From assembly GCA_016756725.1 (NCBI GenBank), contig JAESII010000007.1:62001-126000 (forward strand): DNA of 64,000 nucleotides, read 5' to 3'. The DNA is from Synergistaceae bacterium. Its GTDB lineage: Bacteria > Synergistota > Synergistia > Synergistales > Aminithiophilaceae. The position numbers and the translations under genes are program-made. Positions 56,367-64,000 of the stretch are shown here, piece by piece. The notes below the pieces were generated by a model. It did not search any database. It saw only the letters and a list, made by a program, of their open reading frames with translations, and was not told where the DNA came from. Position 1 is the stretch's first letter. Each line of letters begins with the position of its first letter.

Positions 56367-57631
56367 CGGATCACCTCCTCAATGAGACGGACCAGCACCT
56401 CTTCATCGGAAGGACGCTGGGCCTTGAGAAAAGGCCGGAGCCGGAGGGCCACGCCGTCCATCCGGTAAGAGCTTCCTGCCGTGTCGATGCCGGCGACGCC
56501 CGTGGGCAGCCAGAGCGTCGCCTGTGACGCCGAAAGGCTCTCGGCGGGGTCGATGACGATCGTCGGGATCTCCCTAAGCCTCTCGGCCGCCTTCCGGGGG
56601 AAATGAGCCCCCGGGTCGGAGGCGAGAATCACCGCCGCATCGGCATCACCGCGGGCGATGAAGTCGACGGCGGTGAACTCTCCCGGTCCGTACTGGGGAT
56701 AACCGCGGGCAAAACTCACGGCGAAGGGGAAACCGCACTGCCAGGTCGTCACCTGATCGGCACCGCTTACGTTGCCGTGGCCGCGCATGGGGATGACGGA
56801 AAAGCGGGTGTAGTCGTTCAGGTCGGAGACGAGGGAAAAGAGCTCGGCCACGTTGAGATCCCGGCCCCGGGTCATGGTAAGCCCCATGCCCATGAAGGCC
56901 ACGCCGTAGCGGCAGTTCTTGAACCGTTCCGCCAGGTCGACGAGGGCTTCCCTGGCCACACCGCCCACGGAGGGACGCTCCATGGCCTTGCCCTGGACGA
57001 GGGCCCTCAGGGCCGTGAGGACCTCATAATCCCGTCCCTGCTCGACTTGCACGAAGATGTCCGCCGCCTTTGTCGCCGCCGTGGGCCTCACATCGACGAC
57101 GATGAGGGTCCGGCTCTTGCGGCCCTCAGGCGTAAGACGCCCCTTGGCCGTTGAATAGCGGGCAAAATGCCGAGGGTGAGAGACCAAGGGGTTGCAGCCC
57201 CAGAAAAGGAGCAGATCGGCCCTGTTGCGCACCTCTCCGAGGGTGCAGGTCGGCTCGCCGACGCCCTGCATGGCCAGGCCCGTCGGTCCGTGGCAGACCG
57301 AGGAGGTGCTGTCGACGACGGCCCCCAGCCGGTCGGCTAGCTCGACGGCCCGACGCTGGGCCTCGGTGACAGCCGAGGAGAGGCCGTAAATCAGAGGGGA
57401 CCGGGAAGAACGCAGAATCTCCCCCGCCGCTGAATAGGCCTCGTCCCAGGAAACGTCCCGTCCCTCCAGGCGGGGCAAACGGGGCGAAGGGTCATACTCG
57501 CGGAAGTGCCCCTGACCGTTGGCACAGGCCTTGAGAACCTTGACAATCCTGCCCTCTTCGTGCTCGACGACGAGGTCGTCACAGAGACAGCCACAGAAGG
57601 TGCAGACCACGTTTTCGGTGCGCTCGCTCAT
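56363..57631 (-). CDS. fwdB: Formylmethanofuran dehydrogenase subunit B (Mo/W type)
   Basis: A 422-residue catalytic subunit. The N-terminus keeps Cys10, Cys13 and Cys17 (C-T-F-C-G-C-L-C), with Cys36 as a likely fourth 4Fe-4S ligand. S-S-V-C113-H-G-P-T carries the cysteine that ligates Mo or W in archaeal enzymes. Downstream, G-C-N-P-L-V-S-H-P-R-H and G-N-V-S-G-A-D-Q-V-T-T-W fit the bis-MGD region. FhcB of aerobic methylotrophs is generally described as lacking the metal site, so this protein looks like a genuine CO2-reducing or formate-forming dehydrogenase. It is coupled to fwdD and fwdA by ATGA overlaps. No polyferredoxin subunit is in the window. Confidence 0.93.
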   Translation of the reverse strand: MSERTENVVCTFCGCLCDDLVVEHEEGRIVKVLKACANGQGHFREYDPSPRLPRLEGRDVSWDEAYSAAGEILRSSRSPLIYGLSSAVTEAQRRAVELADRLGAVVDSTSSVCHGPTGLAMQGVGEPTCTLGEVRNRADLLLFWGCNPLVSHPRHFARYSTAKGRLTPEGRKSRTLIVVDVRPTAATKAADIFVQVEQGRDYEVLTALRALVQGKAMERPSVGGVAREALVDLAERFKNCRYGVAFMGMGLTMTRGRDLNVAELFSLVSDLNDYTRFSVIPMRGHGNVSGADQVTTWQCGFPFAVSFARGYPQYGPGEFTAVDFIARGDADAAVILASDPGAHFPRKAAERLREIPTIVIDPAESLSASQATLWLPTGVAGIDTAGSSYRMDGVALRLRPFLKAQRPSDEEVLVRLIEEVIR

Positions 57632-57957
57632 GGCGTCACCTCCACCGACAAGCCCTTGAAGGGAGGCATGCCCGTTCCCTCCGTATCGACGCCGATGAGG
57701 ACGTTGGCGCAGGGGCCCATGGGAAGAAAGAGCATTCCCCGGGGCAGGTCGGAGACCTTGAGTGTCACCCGGACCTCTCCCTCTTTCGTCCTGACGGTGG
57801 CCTCATCGCCTTCGGCAAGACCGAGCTCGGCCAGGTCTTCTCCGTTGATTTCGGCCTGTCGCGTCACTGCGGCATAATGATCCGTCGTCTTTCCCTTGTG
57901 CATCGCCGCCGCCTGGGCCAGGGTCCGGCCCGTCACCAGCGTCAGTGTCAATGCCAT
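57628..57957 (-). CDS. fwdD: Formylmethanofuran dehydrogenase subunit D
   Basis: A 109-residue molybdopterin-dinucleotide-binding subunit. It begins L-T-L-V-T-G-R-T-L-A-Q, with E-I-N-G-E-D-L-A-E-L-G-L in the middle and P-M-G-P-C-A-N and G-T-G-M-P-P-F-K-G at the C-terminus, all typical of FwdD. I start at ATG 57957 with GGAGGAG upstream; the frame's earlier start adds 24 residues without a ribosome site. A separate FwdD is characteristic of the archaeal-type dehydrogenase and supports binding of MGD by the FwdB-FwdD pair. Confidence 0.9.
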   Translation of the reverse strand: MALTLTLVTGRTLAQAAAMHKGKTTDHYAAVTRQAEINGEDLAELGLAEGDEATVRTKEGEVRVTLKVSDLPRGMLFLPMGPCANVLIGVDTEGTGMPPFKGLSVEVTP

Positions 57958-57973
57958 CAGGACTCCTCCTTCA

Positions 57974-59101
57974 TCAAAGACCTTCCTCGTCGCCCGATTC
58001 CCGGCGCACAACACCAGCGGCACGCTCAAGGGCCCCGATGCACTCCTCGCGATCGCCCCCTCCCGCCAGGACGGTGCAGATGGGAGCCCTGGCGGGGATC
58101 ACTTCACCATCGTGGGGAATGTCCCGTCGCCCTCTCTCGTGCCAGCCTTCCGTCGTGCCGAGGTGAAGCTCGCGACGGGCATAGACGACGGCCTTCCCCC
58201 AGAAGCCTTTCCGCGGGCGGGGCAGTTGGCGCAGTTCACCCCGGCAGGCCGCCTCGTGCCAGGGCAGAAGGCTCCTTCCCAAGGCGGCCTCGATGACCTC
58301 CAGAGAAGCCGTCGGTCTCGGGTTCACTTCAAGGGGCAGGGGAACCGCTTTTTCTCCCCGCGAGGCAAGAATGAAATCAACGCCGTTTAGACCACGGAGG
58401 CCGAAGGTTTCCGTCAATGCCTGGCCGATTTCTTCGAGCGGACCTTCAATCTCGTCCCCTTCGGCAGACTCGAAGGGGACGAGATTGCCGCACCAGGTGA
58501 ATTCTCCGTCGGTGAAGGCCCTCTCGCCGACGAGCTGTTCCGTCACCGCCACCAGGCTTGCCCTCTTCCCGTCGCAGAGAAAGGTGGCGCTGCCGCTTGG
58601 TCCGCGGAGAAACTCCTGAAGGTAGCACCCCCGGCGAAGGGATTCCCCCTGCCACCGGTGGATGCCTCCGCCGCCGGCTCCCCTCTCGGGCTTGGAGAGC
58701 CACTGCCCCGGCGGGACAGCCTGGCCGGGAAAGACCACCTGGGGAAAAGCGATTTTCCTTTGACGGAAAAGGGCATCTAGCCTCCGCCAGTCTCTTACCT
58801 CCTTGAGAGTTTGGCCGTCATTGCCCCAGAGCTTCCGCCCTGCCCGCAGCTCTTCGACGACGGAAGGATGATTCTCGAGGCCTCCCGTGTAGACGACGGC
58901 TTCGACCTCCATCGATCGGGCCAGCTCGACGAGCCCTTCAGGCCGGTAGGCCTGATCGAGATCGTGCCGGATCGAGCGTGTCGGCACGGTCTCGACGAGA
59001 TCCCTGTCGCCGAAGTAATCGACGGCCCTCACGTCATACCCGGCCTGCCGTGCCGACTGCGCCAGGGCACGAACGCTGTAGCCGACGACGAGAAGCCTCA
59101 A
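57974..59101 (-). CDS. ATP-grasp protein of the H4MPT cluster
   Basis: A 375-residue ATP-grasp enzyme. The N-terminal Rossmann-like part starts L-V-V-G-Y-S-V-R; W-L-S-K-P-E-R-G-A-G-G-G-G-I-H lies in the ATP-binding loop, and G-L-N-G-V-D-F-I-L and P-L-E-V-N-P-R-P-T-A-S give the metal site. Homologues are conserved in bacterial H4MPT clusters and resemble the tyramine-glutamate ligase of methanofuran synthesis, so a peptide-bond step in methanofuran assembly is likely. It ends 16 bases before fwdD and is coupled to mtdB by ATGA. The precise substrate cannot be read from the sequence. Confidence 0.78.
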   Translation of the reverse strand: MRLLVVGYSVRALAQSARQAGYDVRAVDYFGDRDLVETVPTRSIRHDLDQAYRPEGLVELARSMEVEAVVYTGGLENHPSVVEELRAGRKLWGNDGQTLKEVRDWRRLDALFRQRKIAFPQVVFPGQAVPPGQWLSKPERGAGGGGIHRWQGESLRRGCYLQEFLRGPSGSATFLCDGKRASLVAVTEQLVGERAFTDGEFTWCGNLVPFESAEGDEIEGPLEEIGQALTETFGLRGLNGVDFILASRGEKAVPLPLEVNPRPTASLEVIEAALGRSLLPWHEAACRGELRQLPRPRKGFWGKAVVYARRELHLGTTEGWHERGRRDIPHDGEVIPARAPICTVLAGGGDREECIGALERAAGVVRRESGDEEGL

Positions 59102-59964
59102 AGGCCGAGGCGCTCCTTGGCGACGGCGTAGACCTCCTCGGCATCGAGGACGGCGTCGTTCGTCTCGAAGAGACGGGCCAGGGCGGCCTTGTGGACCTTC
59201 ATCTTAAGCCCTCCGATGCCCAGGGCCCCGAAAAGAAGCTTTCCCTCGATCTCACGGCCGTCCCAGTGGCTCTTGACTCCCTCGATTCCCAGGGGGGGGA
59301 CGGCGTTGACGTCAGCCAGGACCTTGAGGGCGGGCAAGGTCTTCCAGAGAGATTCGGGCAGGAGCGTCACGCCGGCCGCTCCGGCGGCAAGGACGGCTTC
59401 GGCCCCTTCCAGGGCTCTTGCCGTCTCGTCGACGGAGGAGGCCTCCACTGCCTCGGCAGAGACGGAAAAGCGCTCCTTCAAGGTCGTCACGGCCTCTTCG
59501 GCCCGATCGAGCCGGCGCGAGGTGAGGCGGACCTTTGCCCCTTCCAGGGCCAGCAGTGCGGCGCCACGGAGTCCGACAGGTCCTGTGCCGCCGAGAACGG
59601 TGACCCGTTTGTCCCTCAGTCCCCCCAGGTTCTGGGCGATCTTGGCGACGGCCGCAGCAGCCGTCGTGTTGCAGCCGTTGGCGTCGAAGAGGACCGAGAC
59701 CCTCATGGGGCCGAAAAAGGCCTTCTTGGCCACCTCCAACAGGGCCTCGCCGGCGGAGACGCTGGAGCCGCCGATGAAAAGGGCCGTGTTGTGCAGGTCT
59801 TCGGGGCCCCGGGTGAACATGGCACCGAAGACCAGGTTCTGCACTTCTTCGGCGGTCACGCCTCCGTGACGGAGAAGGACGTCGGCTCCGGCATCCAGAG
59901 CCGTAACGGCGTCAAAGACGCTGGGCTGCCGGTCGGGGTCAAGCTGCAGGAGAATCTTTTTCAC
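59098..59964 (-). CDS. mtdB: NAD(P)-dependent methylene-tetrahydromethanopterin dehydrogenase
   Basis: A 288-residue MtdB-type enzyme that oxidises methylene-H4MPT to methenyl-H4MPT with NAD(P). It opens K-K-I-L-L-Q-L-D-P-D-R-Q-P-S-V-F-D, and the Rossmann glycine motif V-L-G-G-T-G-P-V-G is at 123-131. F-D-A-N-G-C-N-T-T-A-A-A-A-V is a family signature. The archaeal F420-dependent enzyme is unrelated, so this is the bacterial solution linking the pathway to the NAD(P) pool. The start codon is GTG at 59964 with AAGGAGGGG upstream. Confidence 0.93.
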   Translation of the reverse strand: MKKILLQLDPDRQPSVFDAVTALDAGADVLLRHGGVTAEEVQNLVFGAMFTRGPEDLHNTALFIGGSSVSAGEALLEVAKKAFFGPMRVSVLFDANGCNTTAAAAVAKIAQNLGGLRDKRVTVLGGTGPVGLRGAALLALEGAKVRLTSRRLDRAEEAVTTLKERFSVSAEAVEASSVDETARALEGAEAVLAAGAAGVTLLPESLWKTLPALKVLADVNAVPPLGIEGVKSHWDGREIEGKLLFGALGIGGLKMKVHKAALARLFETNDAVLDAEEVYAVAKERLGL

Positions 59965-59994
59965 GGGGAAACCCCTCCTTAAACATAACGGTGA

Positions 59995-60030
59995 GGCGGG
60001 AGACCGAGAGGTCTCTCTCGATCTCCCGCC
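59995..60030 (-). terminator. Strong hairpin between the 510-aa gene and mtdB
   Basis: GGCGGGAGA at 59995-60003 pairs with TCTCCCGCC at 60022-60030, and an inner GAGAG/CTCTC extends the stem. There is no T run, so it may attenuate, or stabilise a processed end, rather than fully terminate. Confidence 0.5.
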
Positions 60031-60051
60031 CCTTGCCCGGACGGGTTCAGA

Positions 60052-61584
60052 TCAGACGGTCAGGTGCCACTCGCAGTAGCCGTTGTCGCCCTGGAGGCAG
60101 CCCTTGACGAAGGGGACGTTCCTCTTGATGAGGGACGTCACGGCGCAGCCCTTGCAGAAGCGGACCGGCGCACCCGGCTTGTCGGGATTGAGGGCGATCA
60201 CGTTCGTCATCAGCGTCGCCGTCGTGCATTCCGGCGTCAGGAAGCAGGGGAAATCGGCCATCGCCATGAGAGCGGCGAAGCGCTGGCTGATGGCGCAGGC
60301 CGGGTAGGTGTAGCGCTGCGGGTTGGAGACGACTTCATGTTCATCGATAGGGCTGAAGTCGATGGCCACACCCTTGATCTTGGCGCCAGCACCCAGGGGA
60401 TGGATGTCGAGAATCTGCTCACCCCGGACGAGGATATCCATGAAATCCACGTTGTGGAGTTCATCGGCCTCGCCCCGCTTGGGGTTCATGGCAGCGTAGT
60501 TGTGGAAGCGCTTCGTCAGAAGATCGACGACCATGGGAACGGTGAAGCTATCCTTCCAGAGGATGTAGGCCGTGGCCGCCGCAGGGGCTCCGGTGGCGAC
60601 GGTGAGGACATCATACTCGCTCTTGAAGGCCCCTTCGGCGAGGGCCTTCTTGAGGGTATTCTCGAAGACGCCCATGACGGATTCGTAGATGCCAAAGACC
60701 ATGTCGCTCTTGAACATGTTGTAGGACGACTGGGCGATGTGGTGTCCGATATCGCCGACGCAGTAGGCCGGCACGGCGGTGATGTTGGCGTAGTGGACGC
60801 CGCTCTTGGCCGCAGCCTCAATGTAGGGCCGCATCCGGTCCTTGTACTGGTTCATGTACTTCTTGACGTCGAAAGAGCTGTGAGGCCCGTGTCCACCCAG
60901 GTTATGGGTACTCATGAGATGAGTCTGGGCCGCGATGGGCTCACGGTAGATGAACTGGAGCATCTCCACTTCGGCCGCCTCGGCCTCGGCCGCCGTCTTG
61001 CCGGCCTCGATGGCGGCCCGGAAGGAGGCACCCAAGCCGTAGGAGGTATTCATCCCCCAGGACTTGGAAGCCAGGATCGCCTGCTTGTGATGGGTCGGGA
61101 TGTCCATAGTGCGCAGGATGCGGTTCACGAAATTGGGAACGGAGCCGACGGACATGGCAAAGTCGACGACGCAGGTGGGGCCGTACATCCCGCCGTACCG
61201 TCTCACCGACTCGAGGCCCACCAGGGCCTTGTTGGCGGCGATGGCATCGATGAACTTCCACATCGATTTCTTGAACTCCGGATCAAGCTCATAAAGGACT
61301 TCCAGAATCGCTGGAGTCTGGTAGTGCTCGACGAAGGGATCGTCCTCGGGGCGGATGGTGTCCGTTAGGCTGCAGAGAATGTCGTAATGGGCGTTGACGG
61401 ACTGAACGTGGAGGTCAATGACCTCCTTCTTCTGCCCTTCAGCGACCACCATCTTGTTGACGGCGTCCACGTAGGGCTTGGCATCGGTAAGCTTGAAGAT
61501 CCCTCCGCGCTTTTCCTTGATGACCCCATAGACGGAAAGAGTCGCACCGATGGCTTCGTTCACCATCTTTTCAAAAATCGACAT
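60052..61584 (-). CDS. DUF2193-like protein, first gene of the C1 cluster
   Basis: A 510-residue protein that resembles, from memory, the DUF2193 family of methanogens: V-N-A-H-Y-D-I-L-C-S-L-T-D-T, then P-F-V-E-H-Y-Q-T-P-A-I-L-E-V, and R-R-Y-G-G-M-Y-G-P-T-C-V-V-D. Several Cys lie near the C-terminus (F-L-T-P-E-C-T-T-A, F-C-K-G-C, V-K-G-C-L-Q-G), which could bind metal. The ATG has GAGGAGGTGG upstream. It is first after the divergent promoter region and about 88 bases from mtdB. The function is unknown; the restricted distribution points to H4MPT or C1 metabolism. Confidence 0.7.
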   Translation of the reverse strand: MSIFEKMVNEAIGATLSVYGVIKEKRGGIFKLTDAKPYVDAVNKMVVAEGQKKEVIDLHVQSVNAHYDILCSLTDTIRPEDDPFVEHYQTPAILEVLYELDPEFKKSMWKFIDAIAANKALVGLESVRRYGGMYGPTCVVDFAMSVGSVPNFVNRILRTMDIPTHHKQAILASKSWGMNTSYGLGASFRAAIEAGKTAAEAEAAEVEMLQFIYREPIAAQTHLMSTHNLGGHGPHSSFDVKKYMNQYKDRMRPYIEAAAKSGVHYANITAVPAYCVGDIGHHIAQSSYNMFKSDMVFGIYESVMGVFENTLKKALAEGAFKSEYDVLTVATGAPAAATAYILWKDSFTVPMVVDLLTKRFHNYAAMNPKRGEADELHNVDFMDILVRGEQILDIHPLGAGAKIKGVAIDFSPIDEHEVVSNPQRYTYPACAISQRFAALMAMADFPCFLTPECTTATLMTNVIALNPDKPGAPVRFCKGCAVTSLIKRNVPFVKGCLQGDNGYCEWHLTV

Positions 61585-61977
61585 TCACACGCCACCTCCT
61601 CGATTGTGTTTCGCTTGTTTCCCAAAAAACGGTCGGCATCGCACCAATTCGCCTCAGGCTCTCTCCTTTTTGGTCTCACCCCCCGGACTCACGGTTCCTC
61701 GGGCACCAGCCCATACACCTGGGGTCTTCAACCGGAAGCGAAGACTCCAGGAGATCGACAGGAGCAAATGGCAGACGTCACGAGAGAAGGCGGTTCCGAC
61801 AGAAAAGAGGAGCGCGGTCTCTGCGAAGACCCGCGAAAAGGGGGGGACCGGAAACGCTCCACAGCAAGTAGCATGAGAGGAACTCGCCGTAAAGACGCAG
61901 CAGCGGTAAGTGATGAGGCCAGGACCTCCCGCAGTCCCTGCAGGGCAGGGTAGCCGGTCTGAGAAGGATGCCACTTA

Positions 61978-62006
61978 AGAATAGCGAGTGAAAAAATGTT
62001 TGTCAA
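61978..62006 (-). promoter_or_regulatory. Promoter of the C1 cluster
   Basis: On the minus strand TTGACA (62006-62001) is followed after exactly 17 bases by TATTCT (61983-61978). This predicts a start near 61970 and a leader of about 385 bases before the ATG at 61584. No known riboswitch was recognised in that leader. Confidence 0.65.
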
Positions 62007-62011
62007 CCGAT

Positions 62012-62025
62012 CAATTTCCAAATTG
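62012..62025. promoter_or_regulatory. Palindromic operator candidate
   Basis: CAATTT-CC-AAATTG is a perfect inverted repeat five bases upstream of the C1-cluster -35 element and between the two divergent transcripts. Confidence 0.45.
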
Positions 62026-62030
62026 GAGGG

Positions 62031-62060
62031 TTGAACCATATGTGATTTTAATCGTTATGA
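62031..62060 (+). promoter_or_regulatory. Possible permease promoter
   Basis: TTGAAC (62031-62036) and TTATGA (62055-62060) are 18 bases apart, about 75 bases before the permease ATG. Agreement with consensus is moderate. Confidence 0.35.
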
Positions 62061-62135
62061 CTTTTTGCTCTTGACGAAAATCGATCGCCAGACGGATGAT
62101 GGGAGACGGAAAATCGAGCTGAAGGGAGGCCCAGA

Positions 62136-63512
62136 ATGGAGCAAAAGCAAATGAAGACCTTCGGCGTCCTCGACATGGGACTCTTCAGCCTCTGTGCCAT
62201 CGTCGTCATCGACACCCTGCCGGCGACGGCGGCCATCGGTCCGTCGGCCCTGGGCTGGTGGATCGTGGCAATGTTCTGCTTCTTCCTGCCCTACGGGCTC
62301 GTCTCGGCCGAGCTGGGGTCGGCCTATCCCGACGAGGGAGGACTGGGAGCCTGGATCGGCCGAGCTTTCGGCCGTCGCTGGGGCGCCCGGGTCACCTGGC
62401 TCTACTGGGCTCAGCTCGCCCTGGGACTCCCCTCCGTCTACGTTCTCTTTTCTGCCATGACAATCCGTCTTTTCTTTCCCGATTTGGGATTGGGCCCTCA
62501 AGTCGCCCTGGCCTTTGCTGCCACGTGGTTGACCATCGGCCTGGCTCTGCTTCCCCTGGCTGAGGCCAAGTGGATCGCAACAACGGGAGCCCTGGCCAAG
62601 ATCGCCGTCGTCGTCGCCCTCATCGGGGCCGCTGCCCTTCACCTTGTCGAGGGATCTCCGGCCAACGACCTCACCTGGACCAACCTCCTACCCACCCGCG
62701 ACGGGGGGCTGGCCTTTGTGCCCATCATCCTCTTCAACCTGGCGGGCTTCGAGCTCATGGCCGGAGCCTCGGCGGAGATGAAAGACCCTAGGCGGGATGT
62801 GCCCCGGGCCATTGGCAGCGCCGGCGCCGTCATCACCCTCCTCTACCTCGCGGCCACGGCAAGCCTTCTTGTCCTGATCCCCTCGGACCAGCTTTCACTG
62901 GTTAACGGCATCGTCGACGCCTTCGAGGCCGTTTTCGGAACAACGGGCTGGGGCCGGAGGGCGACGATCCTGACGGGTTCGCTGGTTCTTCTTTCCATCG
63001 TCCCCACCATGATGAGCTGGACCCTCGGCGTCAGCCGCGTCGCCGCAGCGGCAGCCCGTTCCGGCGAGCTGCCGCCCCTTTTCGGCCTGCTCCACCCGAG
63101 ATGGGCAACTCCCCTGGGAGCGCCCCTCCTCGCCGGAGTCGTCGCTTCGACCGGCCTCTTTCTCTACGGCCTGGCGGCGGGAACATCGGAAGACCTCTTC
63201 TGGAGCCTCACGGCCTTCGCCTCGATCCTCTTCCTCTTGCCGTACGTCCTGCTTTTTGCCGCCTTCATCCGACTGCGACGCACCGACAAAAGGGCAAGAC
63301 CCTATGCCGTCCCGGGATCGGAAACATTCGCCATAGGCGCCGCCCTGGCGGCCGCCCTCTTCGTGGCCCTGGCCATTCTCCTTTTCCTCTGGGTTCCCGG
63401 CGAACCCGTGAACTGGGCCTTCACCCTCCCCCTACTGGTCGGCCTGATCGCCTCTCTGGCCTGGGGAGAATACCTCATCGGCAGCGCAGAAAAACGGTCC
63501 CTTTCGGGCTGA
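62136..63512 (+). CDS. APC-family amino acid permease
   Basis: A 458-residue integral membrane protein with about 12 hydrophobic segments. The N-terminal helix pair carries the APC-type A-T-A-A-I-G-P-S-A and S-A-E-L-G-S-A-Y-P-D-E-G-G-L-G-A-W-I motif, and F-N-L-A-G-F-E-L-M-A-G-A-S-A-E-M matches transmembrane helix 6 of the family. It would import amino acids or related amines by proton symport or exchange. GGGAGG precedes the ATG at 62136. It is transcribed away from the C1 cluster, so shared regulation is possible but not shown. The substrate is unknown. Confidence 0.88.
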   Translation: MEQKQMKTFGVLDMGLFSLCAIVVIDTLPATAAIGPSALGWWIVAMFCFFLPYGLVSAELGSAYPDEGGLGAWIGRAFGRRWGARVTWLYWAQLALGLPSVYVLFSAMTIRLFFPDLGLGPQVALAFAATWLTIGLALLPLAEAKWIATTGALAKIAVVVALIGAAALHLVEGSPANDLTWTNLLPTRDGGLAFVPIILFNLAGFELMAGASAEMKDPRRDVPRAIGSAGAVITLLYLAATASLLVLIPSDQLSLVNGIVDAFEAVFGTTGWGRRATILTGSLVLLSIVPTMMSWTLGVSRVAAAAARSGELPPLFGLLHPRWATPLGAPLLAGVVASTGLFLYGLAAGTSEDLFWSLTAFASILFLLPYVLLFAAFIRLRRTDKRARPYAVPGSETFAIGAALAAALFVALAILLFLWVPGEPVNWAFTLPLLVGLIASLAWGEYLIGSAEKRSLSG

Positions 63513-63613
63513 TCTCCCCTTCTCCTGCCGGCGAGGCAAGGCGGAATGGCAAAAGAGCGAGGAGAACCCGACAGCAGAGACATCTGATACCACAGAGCAA
63601 GGAGGAGATCCCC

Positions 63614-64000
63614 ATGAGAAAACCGGCACCGGCCAACTGGCCCCTTGTGGACGTCATCGCCAACCGTTGGAGCCCCCGGGCCTTTTCGGCCCGCATCCCG
63701 AAAGCGGAAATCCTGGCTTCCCTTTTCGAGGCCGCCCGTTGGGCCCCGTCGGCCTTCAACGAACAGCCCTGGCGCTTTCTCGTCGCCACGCAAGAGGAAC
63801 CCCAAGCTCATGCGACGATGCTCTCCTGCCTCGTCGAGGCGAACCAGACCTGGGCTGTCAAGGCTCCTGTCCTGGCCGTTCTGTTGACGAAAAAGACCTT
63901 CAGCCACAACGGCAAGTCCAACCGCTGGTTTCATCACGACGCCGGACTGGCTCTGGAAAACCTGCTCCTTCAGGCTGTCGCCGGAGGTCTTGTCGGCCAT
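63614..64000 (+). CDS. Nitroreductase-family protein (3' end outside window)
   Basis: The first 129 residues of an FMN-dependent nitroreductase-like protein are visible. R-W-S-P-R-A-F at residues 18-24 and A-A-R-W-A-P-S-A-F-N-E-Q-P-W-R-F are the FMN-binding signatures, and H-D-A-G-L-A-L-E-N-L-L-L-Q-A follows. GGAGGAG lies directly upstream of the ATG. It follows the permease by 101 bases on the same strand and may be cotranscribed. The C-terminal third lies outside the window. Confidence 0.88.
   Translation, partial: MRKPAPANWPLVDVIANRWSPRAFSARIPKAEILASLFEAARWAPSAFNEQPWRFLVATQEEPQAHATMLSCLVEANQTWAVKAPVLAVLLTKKTFSHNGKSNRWFHHDAGLALENLLLQAVAGGLVGH

Larger units (their letters stand above)
61585..62135. 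other. Divergent intergenic region
   Basis: About 550 bases between the C1 cluster and the permease. It contains the promoter and palindrome listed separately. The rest is the long leader of the minus-strand cluster, with GC-rich potential hairpins (for example around 61800-61860) and no convincing small gene. Confidence 0.5.

Noticed and set aside
61585-61975. Riboswitch (cobalamin, glycine, THF or Moco) in the C1 cluster leader
   Set aside because: I could not match the conserved core of any of these classes by eye.

Overview
The window is from a high-GC bacterial chromosome. It has bacterial Shine-Dalgarno sites, overlapping operons and a tRNA-Ser with encoded CCA. The ferredoxin-dependent indolepyruvate oxidoreductase and the Fe-S/Mo-W formylmethanofuran dehydrogenase suggest an anaerobe. 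A Synergistota-like host is my guess from the style of the housekeeping proteins; no rRNA or other marker confirms it.

Layout. (1) 1-2629: minus-strand core genes (iorA, cut by the window edge, then a YbgC-type thioesterase, a MOSC protein and a CoA-binding protein). (2) 2837-2924: tRNA-Ser(UGA), used as an integration site. (3) 2925 to about 39737: a composite genomic island, bounded by a 67-bp direct repeat (2919-2985 and 39671-39737, one mismatch), with a third copy of the tRNA 3' end at 27798-27817. The island therefore reads as two elements end to end. Element A (about 2.9-27.8 kb) has a P4-type integrase, an AlpA-type regulator, an IS3 element, a complete type 3 BREX operon (brxF, brxC, pglX, brxH, pglZ and a brxA-like gene), an IS5-type insertion directly upstream of that operon, an orphan gene, a second AlpA-type gene and IS/restriction debris. 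Inside BREX, between pglX and brxH, sits a translationally coupled ATPase - PIN-like nuclease - RNA ligase cassette, the best candidate here for an undescribed defence module. Element B (about 27.8-39.7 kb) holds an extended type III restriction-modification operon: SNF2-like helicase, DUF4391, a DinD-tail-like peptide, Mod, a DUF1016 nuclease and Res. (4) 40109-61584: one long minus-strand tetrahydromethanopterin (H4MPT)/methanofuran C1 cluster. It has mtdB, mch, ftr and fwdA-D plus cofactor genes (a FolK-MptA fusion, mptG, a CitG-like/DHPS fusion, a DUF6513 DHPS-like protein, a flavoprotein, two ATP-grasp ligases, DUF447), followed by nickel-pincer genes larB and larC. larC is split in two, with an unrecognised 593-aa gene between the halves. 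(5) 61585-62135: a divergent regulatory region; then an APC-family permease and a partial nitroreductase on the plus strand.

How it fits together. The C1 cluster would interconvert CO2 or formyl-methanofuran, formyl-, methenyl- and methylene-H4MPT. FwdB keeps its Fe-S cysteines and the probable Mo/W-ligand cysteine, and FwdD is present, so the complex looks like a true dehydrogenase rather than the metal-free formyl hydrolase of aerobic methylotrophs. No formaldehyde-activating enzyme or methylene-H4MPT reductase is in the window. The island supplies phage defence: BREX, type III R-M and possibly an RNA-damage/repair module.

Family names come from recognising motifs by eye; no database search was run.
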